Shown: one piece after another, positions 23,901-35,900 of the stretch
Layout of the letters: every line of letters starts with the position of its first letter
Numbering within the stretch: the first letter of the stretch is position 1
Position numbers and translations under genes: made by a program
Assembly: GCA_902702965.1 (NCBI GenBank)
Contig: CACRXP010000392.1
Coordinates: 75,764 to 139,763, forward strand
Reading direction: 5' to 3'
Source of the DNA: Spirometra erinaceieuropaei
Taxonomy: Eukaryota > Platyhelminthes > Cestoda > Diphyllobothriidea > Diphyllobothriidae
DNA length: 64,000 nucleotides
The notes under the pieces: generated by a model
Told to the model about the DNA's origin: nothing
Databases searched by the model: none
The model's input: only the letters and a program-made list of their open reading frames with translations

Positions 23901-26900
23901 GAGTCGGCCGATGGCTGTGTGGCCAATACCTGTGATATATGAACTGCCGCAGGCGACCAAGTGGATCACTGTCGAGAGCTGGACGCAGCTGTGACTTGCA
24001 CTCAAATTTGTTTACAATAGAGTGGAGTTTTGCAGCATCCAGCACCTACTCTATTCGGTTTTTTGTTTGAAGAAATGGGTTTCACTAAAGACAGCGGTAC
24101 CCATATTGCATCAAGCGAGTTGGCAAGCGACTGTCATCCCCATCAATTTGTTGACCGTTGGGTTGTCTAGAAGTGAACAACCATTCCACTATGTCGAAGT
24201 GAACAAAGTTGCCCTGGCAGTGGAGGCAGGGGGGGGGGGTGAGAGCGAGGGTTGTTTTGTTAATTCTGTCTCGGAGGCAGGAGGCGGATGGGAACGAGAA
24301 TTGCTTTGACATATTCTATCTCGACTGACGTTCACGGTCAGTTGTTATAGCACTTTCTCTACCCCTCTCGGAGGAGAGGAGAGTGAGACCGCAAGATATC
24401 TACGGAGTTGGGAAATATACACACCGAATAACCTCATACGGCTTAACTCGCCGGTCAACGATGCCTACCGGGATGTGACCCTCCTACGGAGCCCTGCTTC
24501 TTGGAGCAATAGATGAGAGCTTAATCCCAGGAGGGCGATGCGTTCACCAGGGTCCTCCTATGTGTTTGACAAGAACCACCAGTACATTACCGTGGGCGGT
24601 CAACCGGACGTAACGCGATAATGCCAATTCCCAGACCCTGCCACGCCTGAATCCCAGTCAAGATTCTTAATGCACAGACCACCGCTTGCCGTTGCATCTG
24701 GGTGGTCTGCCAACGTATGTTTAAGGACAGTCTTTCCCCCTAAATGATCAGGGTCAGTGAGAGGACGCGACTCTGGCTAACGCTGAGCTTGGCATAAGGG
24801 AAGTCAATTTCCCCGCTATTGACACAGAATTCGTTCCTTTTTCTGCGATGCTAGACATTACTCAAGTGGACTACTTTTGGCTGCATACCGTCGCCCGATA
24901 TCACCGAATAGGTTTGGTTCTCCAGCCCCACTTGAGGTATATTATACTGTTTATCTACTGAATTGGTTTGAGTAGACGTGACTATGTTGAAATTGTATAC
25001 TTTGAAAAGGCACTTTTGAGATATGTGTTAAATGCATTTACCAGGTTACGTCAAAGGCACAGTGCGTACCAAGTGCTCAATGTACTTGCACCTCGTTCCC
25101 GTTCTGCCTACACTCTCCTTTTTAAAGCTCTGGCGTGTCCGAATGCCTCACCCGTGAAAACCCTATTACCACCATACAGGCAATCCGGTTTTATCCATTT
25201 CCAGTGCGGCTGCAGGACCAAGCTGAACCATCGAGTTCAAGCGACTCCGACGGCGGAAGCCAGAATTAAAGGCAATATCCACGAAATAGACTATGATGGG
25301 CTGTTCGTAGCGACTGCGATGTTTAAGAATTCAACAAAAGCGGAAGCATTAGTTAGAAAAATCCCCATCTAGACTGAGAATCACTTCGATTATTTCTCGC
25401 CCACGCATGACAGTACAACCGCAAGCGCTTGACGGCAATGACCATAAAGACTTTCGGCAGCGTCAGGGAGTCTTCTACCGAAGAAATTTACGCTTTTTTC
25501 CGGTTTGGCAGTCGCGTCAAGGATCTTTTCGATCGATAGTTGATTGTAATCGCAGACATATTTTGGCGCCCGCGCGTCATAAAACCGGATGGCAGGTAAG
25601 ATAGCCGAGTCTGCTAGTTCAGAAGCTGGGCAGAGTGCTTCCTCCACTGAAGTGTCGCGTCCGAAACGGGTCTGATTACTATACTTTGGCCGTCCCTGGT
25701 GGTGGAAGCTGGCGGATACAGTCAGATACAGTCTTCTCGCATTTCAATTAGTTGGAGCTCGTGTGTCAACGCAGTCCTCTGAAATATGGATCACTACGAA
25801 GACGAACAGCCCTTAGATTATCAACCAGTCGGATTGTCTCACGGGTATTTAATCCTTGCCACGATGCCTGCTGTTGTCTAACACTGTTGTAGATGTATTC
25901 TGAAGAATGCGCTTTTTGCTTCAGTAAAAGCCAGTTTTTGTTCTAAGAGGCCTCCTCAGGCGTGGTTTCTGTCTGTGTCACTGACAAAGCGATTGCGGTC
26001 AGCCTGACTAAGTATGTGGAAAAGACAGGATCCTGTGGGCGGTCAGCGTGGCATTCTTTCATAGGTTGGGTCCTTTCGACACATAATGTGATCCGCAACG
26101 GAGTCCTCACAGGAATATCCTCGGGGTCATTCTCACTGTCGCTGTCCGTACCACGTACCGCGCGGAAGTTTAGCATTGAGTTTACCCAGCGTGCTCGGCA
26201 AAGTATGTTGTCGATTTTATTTTGAGGCGTATAGCTGTTGGGGAGTTCGCCTTGCGTCAAGGTTTTGGAATGGGTTACTTTGCGATGCATATTGCCGAGC
26301 TCGCGGAATAACCGTCAGGCGCAACAAATGTCATCTCTCACGTGCACTTCCCAAAAGGTGATCCCTTCTTTCTGGAACAAGTTTTTTGGTCACCCATATT
26401 TTTAAACAGCTTTGATCCGTTTGCGGGTAACTATCTAAAATTTTGGTGATTGGCCTGCGTCTGATGTTGTGGTGTTAATTACCGTCTTACGATTCCTATT
26501 ACATGCGCCCCACGACCACACCTCAAGAGTGGGCTGCTCGATTTAAGGATTCTTTTAGTGGACAGCCATGATGGCTACGTCGCGCCTCTCGCTAGCGCCT
26601 GCACCTACGTCCTAGCGACAGCCTGCTATGGCACGCACGTCTGCCCGGCTTCGATTTGTCTCCTTGCAATTCACTGTCTGCACCACGCATCTGGTCGATA
26701 CTCTGCCTGCACCATTCGAGGCTTGCCACTGCCCTCGCGTGGGCTCGGAGCCAATCAACACACCTCCTATCACTGATTGGTAAGACAGGCGGGAACAGTC
26801 CAGAACAATAGAGTAGACAATCTGCAACAACACTTTTGCAGCGGCGACCTTCGGCGACACAGGGCTCGTCGCTCTCGCTGATGTCGCCTCCGGGACGCCG

Positions 26901-29900
26901 GACGCATCCTTGTCCGGTTGCCAACGTTCCCCTTCACTATTCTGTCCTAACCAAATGACGTCCTTCTTCTTAACAACTTGGGATATGGCCTGAAGTTGTG
27001 GCGTACTGAGCGTACACCATCGCCGCTTAGCCGCTACATTCTCACTGTGCGCGTGGTAACCTGAGGGTCTAAATCTATTTGTTCTGACGACACCTGAAAT
27101 TTGTGTCGTCATGTCTGCGGCCTTCATCGGTTCTTCCCGTACTCAAGCTGACGCCAGCCTATCCGCGCGGCCACATTGTTCCTGCCAGCACAGCATCGAT
27201 TACACTGGAACGCAGGCTAACCGCCCGCAGCTTTTGTGACAACCAACGAAACTAGCATATAGGATTATCAGCCATGGTCAACGTCTAGTTGGACGGACAG
27301 TCCTAATCGTTTGGCCTTCTGAAATGAGCTGTAGACGACCGGAGATGGGCGCCGTTGTTGGCGAAGCTAAACTCGCGACCTGTTTTCTACTATATGTGCC
27401 AGGCCACAATAAAGGCCGGACTTCTAATGTAAGTGAGATTTTCATATATTGAAATGCGGCTTTTCGCCCATCATAATGGCGATAGCAAAGTGAATCGCTT
27501 GCTTGCTGCAGAACAAACAAAATGTTATGGGCAAAAAATGTATGCGCGTGTAGTGAAGTAGGTTAATATGCAGGCCGGGAATGGTAGGTCCGGCGGGTGT
27601 GCTGATGGGGTCTGGATTATGGTGTCTTACTGGAGGTGCATATGGCCGAATAGGCCCATACGAGTATCGATAGTCCTGAGACAGCGTAGACAGGTGGGAC
27701 GTGTATAAACGGTGTTTCTAGGGACTCCTTGCATTGCTTCTCCGGTCTCAACGACCGACCAGGTCAATGTTTGACGTGAGCGTGCGATCGCAAGGCAGGT
27801 AGGTTGGAGCTACTTTCATATAACTGATAGTGAGGGCAACAGTGGTAATGCTTTGCACGATGGTACGTGTCTTCACTGGGGATGCTGATGGTAAGGGTAT
27901 TGGTTGCGTTTTGCTTGCTGAGAGACAGGTTGTTCGTGTTTGTGTTACACTGGTTTGGCAGATGTCCAACATGACCGACCCTTGCCCGGAATGTCTGTTG
28001 ACAGTATAGACACGGTGCATGCATGCGTCATTTATCTGTGACACTGGCACTTTTTAGGCCTCTTACAACAGTGCGCAGGGCCTCCAAATCTTACTGGTCA
28101 CTGTGCCCTAACTCGTTCATGCCACGAGAGTTTTGCATTCAGTCTCATATCTGGCTGACGACGGCTAATAAGCCAGAAGTGATCATTTCAGTCTCCCTTA
28201 TCTTTGTCGGTAATACTATTCTGCCTATATCACGCATCGTGGTGTGGCAGCTGGCGGGCTCGAGAGAGAGCCACAAGGCCCAAAGGGACGAGTGAAATCC
28301 GTAGCACGATCGGTGAGCGCCCTCCTACCAGTTTTATGTCTTCCGGTATGATCTTCTGACGGTATACCATGTTCCCACCACCTTTTTCGGACTTAATGCT
28401 CCATAGGTGGACAGTTTTTATCATCATGAATCGTTGACGGGGAAGGGGAAATTTTTTTGGTTCTTGCTCAAAATAAGAGAGATCGTTTGGCGGAACCGCT
28501 ATTATCATTGTCTGAACTTTCGGATTCATGCAGGATTCCATCCTGGGAACTTTTGTGATGCCGCCACGTGTGGAGCTGCGTGCATTCTTGACTAGAAACG
28601 GGATCACATCCTCTGACAACGGGGGCGCAACGCCTTTTGGACTCGAAACAGGCAAATTTGCCGCGTTATTAAGCTGCTGTTAGTTGTACAAGCACCATGT
28701 GGCGTTTGCCACGTCTTTTCGTCGACCCTCAACATTATCCCTGTGATCATTAATCCAGTTTCACGGGGTTCCCCCGAGTGTGAAGGGGAACTTGCGGCAA
28801 CTGTCCACCCCCTCCGCGTCGCTAGTTTGTGCTGTTATATTCGGAATTTCAGGTTTTATGCTGTCCGGTGCGCATAATTGCGAATAAATTCACAGCGCGA
28901 AACCATATAAGCACCATAAGTCCGCCTGCTTTCTGTTTGTATGTGGCCAATGGAGACCTGTTGCACATAATGGCTTCTAGTTTATTCACAGCTGTTTTGG
29001 CAGATTTATTGTCGAGAGCGACTCCATGCTCCACAGCGGCGTATTTTGTTGTCTTCGGGGACTTCCGACGAACGGTACGAGTTCTCACGCATGCTTCGTA
29101 ATTAACTTTTTCGGTGCCCGAGCACTGTATCACCGAACGTTTTACATTTTCAAAGCGTCTGTGATAAGCACGAGCATGCATTCCCATAGGCCAAAGAGGA
29201 GATAAACGTCCGCTGATAACTAGTTAAGATTGTTATATGGGCCTCCGAATGATGTAAGAAGGCGAACCATCGTTCTGCTGCGTTGTTATATTAAGAGTGG
29301 CGCCGCCGAAAAAAGCCGGCTTTATCACGCTCTGTCAGTCACGCCATCCAACCCATTCACTTTCTCCCCAACATTACACAGATTTTGTCAATTCCCAACA
29401 TCTTTGTTGCCCACTTCGTTTACGGTTGAATAGCATCCATCTCAGAAGTAGGTGCCTAAGACGCGTCCCTTTATATAAATTTATGCGCACTGCATTGCTG
29501 GCGCAACGCCACATGCCTGAACATGCACATCTCACGTAAGTTAGAAGCATGTCTTTTGATGTATGCTGGTAAACTAAGTGATCAGGTCGTGTGTGACACA
29601 CGCAGACGGGTCATCTAGCTCTGTCAGCTTCTGCTCCCAATTTCATCACCAACTGGTCGACAGGCCCGGACAGTCGACTGGGAAGAGAAAGTGAAACCGA
29701 CACTGGAATCCATCCCCACACGAAGTCAGTTCATTCCTCTCTGCGGTAGCTTATGACGCACTAAAAGTCGTGGCTTGGGGGATTTTCAATGGATGAGATA
29801 ACTTGGTCTTCGTGGTTAGTACTGTTTGCATATGGAGTTCGTGACTCGAGGATTGAGAGCCAAGCTCTATGACTCCTTCCTAATGATACTCATTAGAGTC

Positions 29901-32900
29901 AGGTCCGGGGCGTTTCCTTGTTTGTGAAAACTCCGTACATCGGTGCCTGGACCGGGTTGTTTGGCCATGTTGGCCACTCTGCTCGAGCCCGCCTCCGGTC
30001 GTCTTGACGTTGTCCTACCATCGGAGTCTGGCGGTTAAGGAAGAAGGGAATGCGGCAGATATCGCGCAAGTTCGTCTCACCATGAACTCATTCACGCAAT
30101 CGTCAATTGCGCTTCGCCCACTGCATAAGGCACAGCGCTGAGTTCGGTCAAACGTTCACTGTTGCACTGTACTTTATACTGTAGTTGAGTTATTTTAACC
30201 GACGAATTACGGTTCACTCTAAAACCCGGAGATGAACAAATTAAAATTTGGCAGACAACCGGCGAAGTTTTGCTAGGAGATTCGTTCTTCCCATCGCCCG
30301 GGGTGCTGGGAGGTCACTGCACTTGTGTTAGGACAGTGCACGGAAAGGATAAAAGGAAGTTCGGGATCCGACGTAGAAATGTCAGTGGTAAACAATAGCT
30401 TCGGGCACTGGGAGAATAGGACTACAGAAGTCTTACTGCAGGATGATAACGTGGCTCATCATCACTACTGAGTCTTGCTGAAGCCTCTGAAGAGATTAAC
30501 AGGATGCGAATCCTTCCTTGCCCGGCGCATCCCATAGTCCTGAATTTAAATGACCACACATACGACCATTTAGAAGGAAAAATTAATTGGCTGGGGTTCC
30601 TGTACACCCTGAGATGGCTGAAACTTGATTTGAACCAAATCTAGGACAAGATACTTATTGCTTTTCTCCCATAACCGGACACCCCAACATCCCATGCCAT
30701 GGAGTAATGGCCAAGTGATAGCCACACGCGGTAGAACTATGAGGTATTGAGGTGAATGTGTGAGAATCGTACATTCTATGACAAATATAGTCGAGGCAGC
30801 CGTTTCTTTTTGCATTTGGATTTCGCATCTTAACTGATAGGAAATTGTTTCGTTATGTATGCATATTTAGAGGCACAGCCTCAGTTTATTTAAAAGGGGG
30901 ACGCTTTGACGATATCTCCCTCATGAAGCACCACATTAGTTGACTTCTGATTGTTTAAGAGCATCCAGCAGACTTGCAACGTAAGAATAGGCCAGTTCAC
31001 CTTGAGGGCTTTTCGAAGTCGTGTTGATTGCTTTAAACCAGAGACATGATCGATCGAAAAAAACTACGTTAAGGCCGGCGTGACCATCCTCGATTAACGT
31101 ACTTCAAGAGAAGTAGTGATATTTATCTCTGTTAACACTTTTGAACGTCCTTCTCTTTCGTCTTGCCCCTAAACGGAATTTAAAGTCTACGTTGTATTTT
31201 CAGGTTCATTTCACATGTTTAATTTTTTAAGAATTAATTTTCTGCGCATTATATGCTGCAACCGGTTTTCGATGGGGTTTATGAAATCTGTCTCCTGCAT
31301 AGTCTCAAAATTTAGCATGATAGCCTTGCTGTTTTACATGTTCACACGTCTGTGTGTAATCCGTCCGTGGTAAGTTTTCGCCGTCCGTTATATATTACCC
31401 TTAATGTTTTGTGATTTCCTCCGATTACGACTCGATCTAAGGTTAGCCCGTCACGGTGTCTGATTTGACGGAAGTTTATGTACCAGGCTCGTAGGAGTTG
31501 AAATCCAATTTAAGCAATCCATTCTATATGGAAGAGTCGCTCACCGACATAATTCCACTGCGGAAGCGCTCATCATGCTGTGCCCTGGGAGCTCAACCTA
31601 GAGCCATACGGGAGGTCACACATAACAGGAAGTAATGATGCAAAGTGAATACCTTCAAATGTAAGACAGACTGATGCCTATTTCTCACTTGGTAATCGGG
31701 GCCTAATCATGTAGCATTCGGTTTAACCTGTGGTTATTCAGTCGTTCTAGTTTTGCCTCAGTTTGTCCAAATCTATAATTGGAGTGTGAATGACTGGCGA
31801 CAACCAGAAATGAACATCCCAGTCCCTGCTGTCTTTTTCGGTATCTATCTTCTGTTTTTAAGGGTTTTTGTTAGTATTTCACGGGTTTTACCTCCTCTTA
31901 GACCTCAGGACAAGTCATATGTCTTCGCCTGTTACACGCTGTGCACTTTTTACTTTACGCTTCCCTCCTGCATGCCATCGTTTTAGGCACATCAGATTCC
32001 ACCGGACCTGGTGGCTCGATTGGTGGGCAATCGGGTGACGGCCTCACCCATTGTCACCGTCGAGCCGCGTCGTCGTAAGTTCCACAAGCCAATTACCCTC
32101 ACCATACCCCTACCGCGGTCGGCCCTGGCTGGTAAGCCGGGTGACATGAACTCACTACGTTTGCTCTGCAGCATCACAGGCGGTACCACACCGGCCGTGT
32201 GGGAGGACATTACGGGCACTACGCCTTTGTCACGTGTCAAGGACTGTGTCTCTTTTACTAGCACTGTCTCTGCTAGGTAAGCCCTCATCATTCTACTTAC
32301 CCTCTTTCCCAACTTTACAGCTTTTCCGTCGCCTTTATTAGGGTAGGGAGTGGGAAAAACGGAATCGACTAATGTACTTTGTCAATCTACAGGACTTTTA
32401 AGTTGGTAATTTGAAGCTGTAAGATGCGCGCAAATTGCTAACTCTCCGCTTTGCCTTCGAGAATTGTTTACCTGCGATCGGTAGTTCTGTTATCTCACGA
32501 GTGATGGTGGTCCTGCCGTATTTATGGCGGCTAGCCTCTAGTAGAGAAGGCAACGCGCCTATGGTAATTTGCAATGATACGAGTTATCGAGAAAAATATG
32601 GGAAATTGGGAAAACTACGCAGTCAGAAATCGAAGTACATACAGAGAGTGCGACAGATATTTGGCATAGCATGTAATTTCAGCAGGCAGGTGATTTCTCA
32701 GGGCAGTCCATGAGACGTGTGGTACTGACAAATGCGAAAAACGTTTGCTGCACGTGTGGACCAGTCCCCCCTCCTTCCTTCGGATTCGCTTGCCAGTCGT
32801 GCGAATTAACCGTTTTTTCGCCTTTATTGACTCGCAAATCGGGCCTCTTTTCGGTTTGAGCGCCGTTTCTGCCGATAATACAAGACAGGTTTAGTACAAG

Positions 32901-35900
32901 CGAAAGACCATCGTTACGACGGACTCCCGCCAGTCTGTAATCGAAATAATTGGGATATTACTGAAGGCATCTTGCTGGAACTAGGCCTGAGTGTCGGTTA
33001 ATCCTCACACCAGGCATGCGTAGCTGTCATAACTCATAGGTAGAGTACCTGGTGCGAAGTAGTGGGGAGTTGGACTCTTATAGCTGAGTGTTTCTGTTCT
33101 TCGTAGTCGGTTTTAATGAGAATGTCCCACTTTCGTAGTGGAAACTGCTCTTATATCAAGCCCTATCTGACAGACTGAGTGAGGCGAAGCCTTTGAATGA
33201 AGACATTGAATAAACAGGAATGGTACAGGGACAACAGAAGGAATATGAAGGATACATTGAGTTACTCGGAAATGCCCTTCATGCTAAAGTTAGGACTACT
33301 GCTTAGAACTCAGACTGACTGGTTTGTGAAGGTTGTTAGAAAGATACTCAGCACAGAATAAACTATGGGAATTGGATGATATGACAGCACTAATGTTTCG
33401 TAAATAGTTACAGTCTATGCAGAATTCGTGTCATGATGTTTTTAGAAGAAACACCAGGCCTACATCCAGCATATTGCACGGGGGACAATTTTAGGGCAAC
33501 CATGCAGGGACATCATTAAAGTCGTCTGACTAAGAGCAGTGTCATCAACATATCTGCACTCTAGTCGGTCAGGCGGTGAGCTATGGTCGTCAGCCTAAAT
33601 GTCCAATAAGTAGGGAATATTATGACGCATAAGCTGATATCGTACTTGTCGTCATGAGGGATCGACTTTAATTTGACCGATCTTCAAAAGTCCGTTTAGG
33701 AGTTTACGAGTCAATATTTTACTCCATCGGGAGAATCAGTTCCTGACAAATAGCTCATGCCTATCTTCACACACACACACACGCACACACATTGATCATC
33801 GTTTAAATCCTCGGTATCCTCTTCCCATATTCTCGGTAACAAATAGAGTCACCTTTTCGGACCACTTGAACTTCGGTGCCGTTTTAGTCGTATGGTCCCT
33901 GAGTTTGGTCAAACATGTCACACAGAAATGACGCTCATTTGTTTACAAAACTTAATACGTGCTTCCCTTTTCTCTTCAAGGCCCTGGGTTGAGTCCTGAT
34001 AGGTAGTCAAGTTGGGTCAGACGAAATGACTAGCTTACGCAATTAAGCATTTCGTGCCATTGTCAATAAAACTATCAACCACTACCGCTGGACATCAAAT
34101 GGTATTCTGTTGCAGTCGTATGACTTGGAAGGAGTAAGAATGGCATGCGCAGCATTGACCTCACTCTCTTCCCTCACTCATTGTTTTCCAATGTCAGAAC
34201 AAGGTGTAGGAATTTATCCCATTCTTTCCGATGGCACATTCATACTGGTCCCACAGCTGGCACTAACCAAATTTCACTCAACGAGATGTTATATCAGTGT
34301 GAGTTTCGCTAAGGCCGTGTTAAGGTAGAGCTATTGCAGCCCGAGAACAAAGTTGCCTCATCAGTTAGTAGTTTGATAAATGCGCTTGCGCTCCCGCTGG
34401 ACAAAAGGGTCGTGAGCATGGCTGCCCAGTCATCATCGTCTTTCTGACCCGTTGTGGTGCTGTTGTTGGTTAGAATCCCAGTCAATTAGTTGTTATGAAC
34501 CAGGGGGTGTGGTAGTACGCCTATGCGCGGGGTTGGCCTTGTCAACCACCTGCGCCCTCCCTCACCCACGGTCTTCTTGACTATGCAACAGGTGCTGTGC
34601 TAGTCCACTCTTACTTTAAACTAATTCACGCGCAAGTCACCTTGCCTGCTCCACCCTGTTGTGGAGCGCACGGTTGACATCGTCGGACATGACGGTCGAA
34701 CTGCTGGGGTAACGGTAGGGTGAGGGACAAAATCCTCTCCTGCATCTCCTGCTGCTGTTATTTTAATTGTGCCACATTCCCACCCATACCTGTGCGCATA
34801 GCTCACTCTGTGGTTTATTTGCGGTCAATGCGGTTAATTCGTCGAGCGCGACGGTTCGCTACGTTACCGACTTACTGGTGACTTCCATTTACGGATTGGG
34901 TTACCTGTGCGGCACATTTTCTCTTCTCTGCTTATTTTGTGTGTCACCGCCCCCCTCATCTTTTTCTTCCGTTCCGTTTCGTTCGCTCGGTATGCCTTCA
35001 CTTTCACTCGCCTTTGAAGACGCAAGCAGGCTCGTACGATGTTGCTTTAAGGTTGTACTGTTCATTTGGTCAATCTGTCGCGTTCGGATGGGAGACGGAA
35101 GGGCCATCTTACTGTTTGCCGTTCCGGCTGCACATGATCTCATGCTTGCTTTATTCCGGAAAGCCGCTTCTGTCGCACGCGTCATTGACACACAGTTGCG
35201 TGTGACTCAATGGCTTCACTATTTGAGGGGCCAAGTTTATCCAGTGCACCCTGCCAATAATGAAGCGTTTGTCTGTAAACGGTGACCTTCTTGAAAGCGT
35301 CTAAATGGTTTTTCGTCAATGCTGTCTTTCTCAGATTCTGGTTGATCGTCTGCCCGGAAGTGGCTGCAACGGTACAGGTCGCGATGCGTCTCTACGATGA
35401 GGTCGCTTCGGTGCCCTACATGGGAAAGTTCATAGTCTTTGCAAAACGACCGGAAATTGACGAGGCCCTTATTCGCTGCTTCTGCATTACCGACGACAAG
35501 GTTGACAAGGCAAGTCTGTGTTCTTGCGTGTTTCATCCTCTGTCCCTTTTCCCTCGTAAGGCGAAATGCCTGGAATATACGTTGAGGTTTAGGATAAAGA
35601 CTTTCCAATCTCTTCTGGGCACTAATTTTTCCGACCGGACTAATCTTATCAGCCTTTCCTATGAGATTCCGCTTTTGTTCGCTCTGAACCCCGTAGTTCC
35701 TTTCCCCCCTCACCATACAGACTCTGGAGTGCCAGGAAGGCTTCGACCTCGTGGCAACTAGTAGCGAAGTCGAGGTGATCGATAATCAGCCTACTTGGCT
35801 GGAGGCCAGTGGCAACTTAGCACCAGTCGTGAAGGCGGATGACCAGCTGCGCTTGCACTTCAATGCCTTCCGCGAAAATCGACTCGCTTTTCCGGTGCGC

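Larger units (their letters stand above)
21611..31986 (+). other. Largest intron, 10.4 kb, inside ZU5-2
   Basis: Contains a reverse transcriptase scrap of another non-LTR family (23463-23770), a possible copy of repeat B (26550-26790), a zinc-finger fragment (27580-28040) and a weak repeat A copy (29930-30115). A 134-codon + strand frame at 24968-25372 and a 171-codon - strand frame at 26612-27127 match nothing I know. The remaining sequence shows no recognisable feature. Confidence 0.6.
32277..35334 (+). other. Intron between UPA exons
   Basis: Contains a possible Penelope-type reverse transcriptase scrap (33440-33575, - strand), a ca microsatellite (33770-33790) and repeat A copy (34380-34715). 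The 172-codon frame at 34767-35285 shows no homology or splice support. Nothing recognisable in 32277-33430. Confidence 0.6.

Noticed and set aside
26612..27127. 171-codon - strand frame considered as a gene
   Set aside because: No motif, no recognised family, overlapping frames of similar length, and a possible repeat B copy beneath it.
33770..33790. Short direct repeats as a CRISPR-like array
   Set aside because: It is a ca dinucleotide tract; no array with spacers exists anywhere in the window and the genome is eukaryotic.
34767..35285. 172-codon + strand frame just before UPA exon 11
   Set aside because: Hydrophobic, no homology, no splice site; it lies in an intron and begins in repeat A flank.
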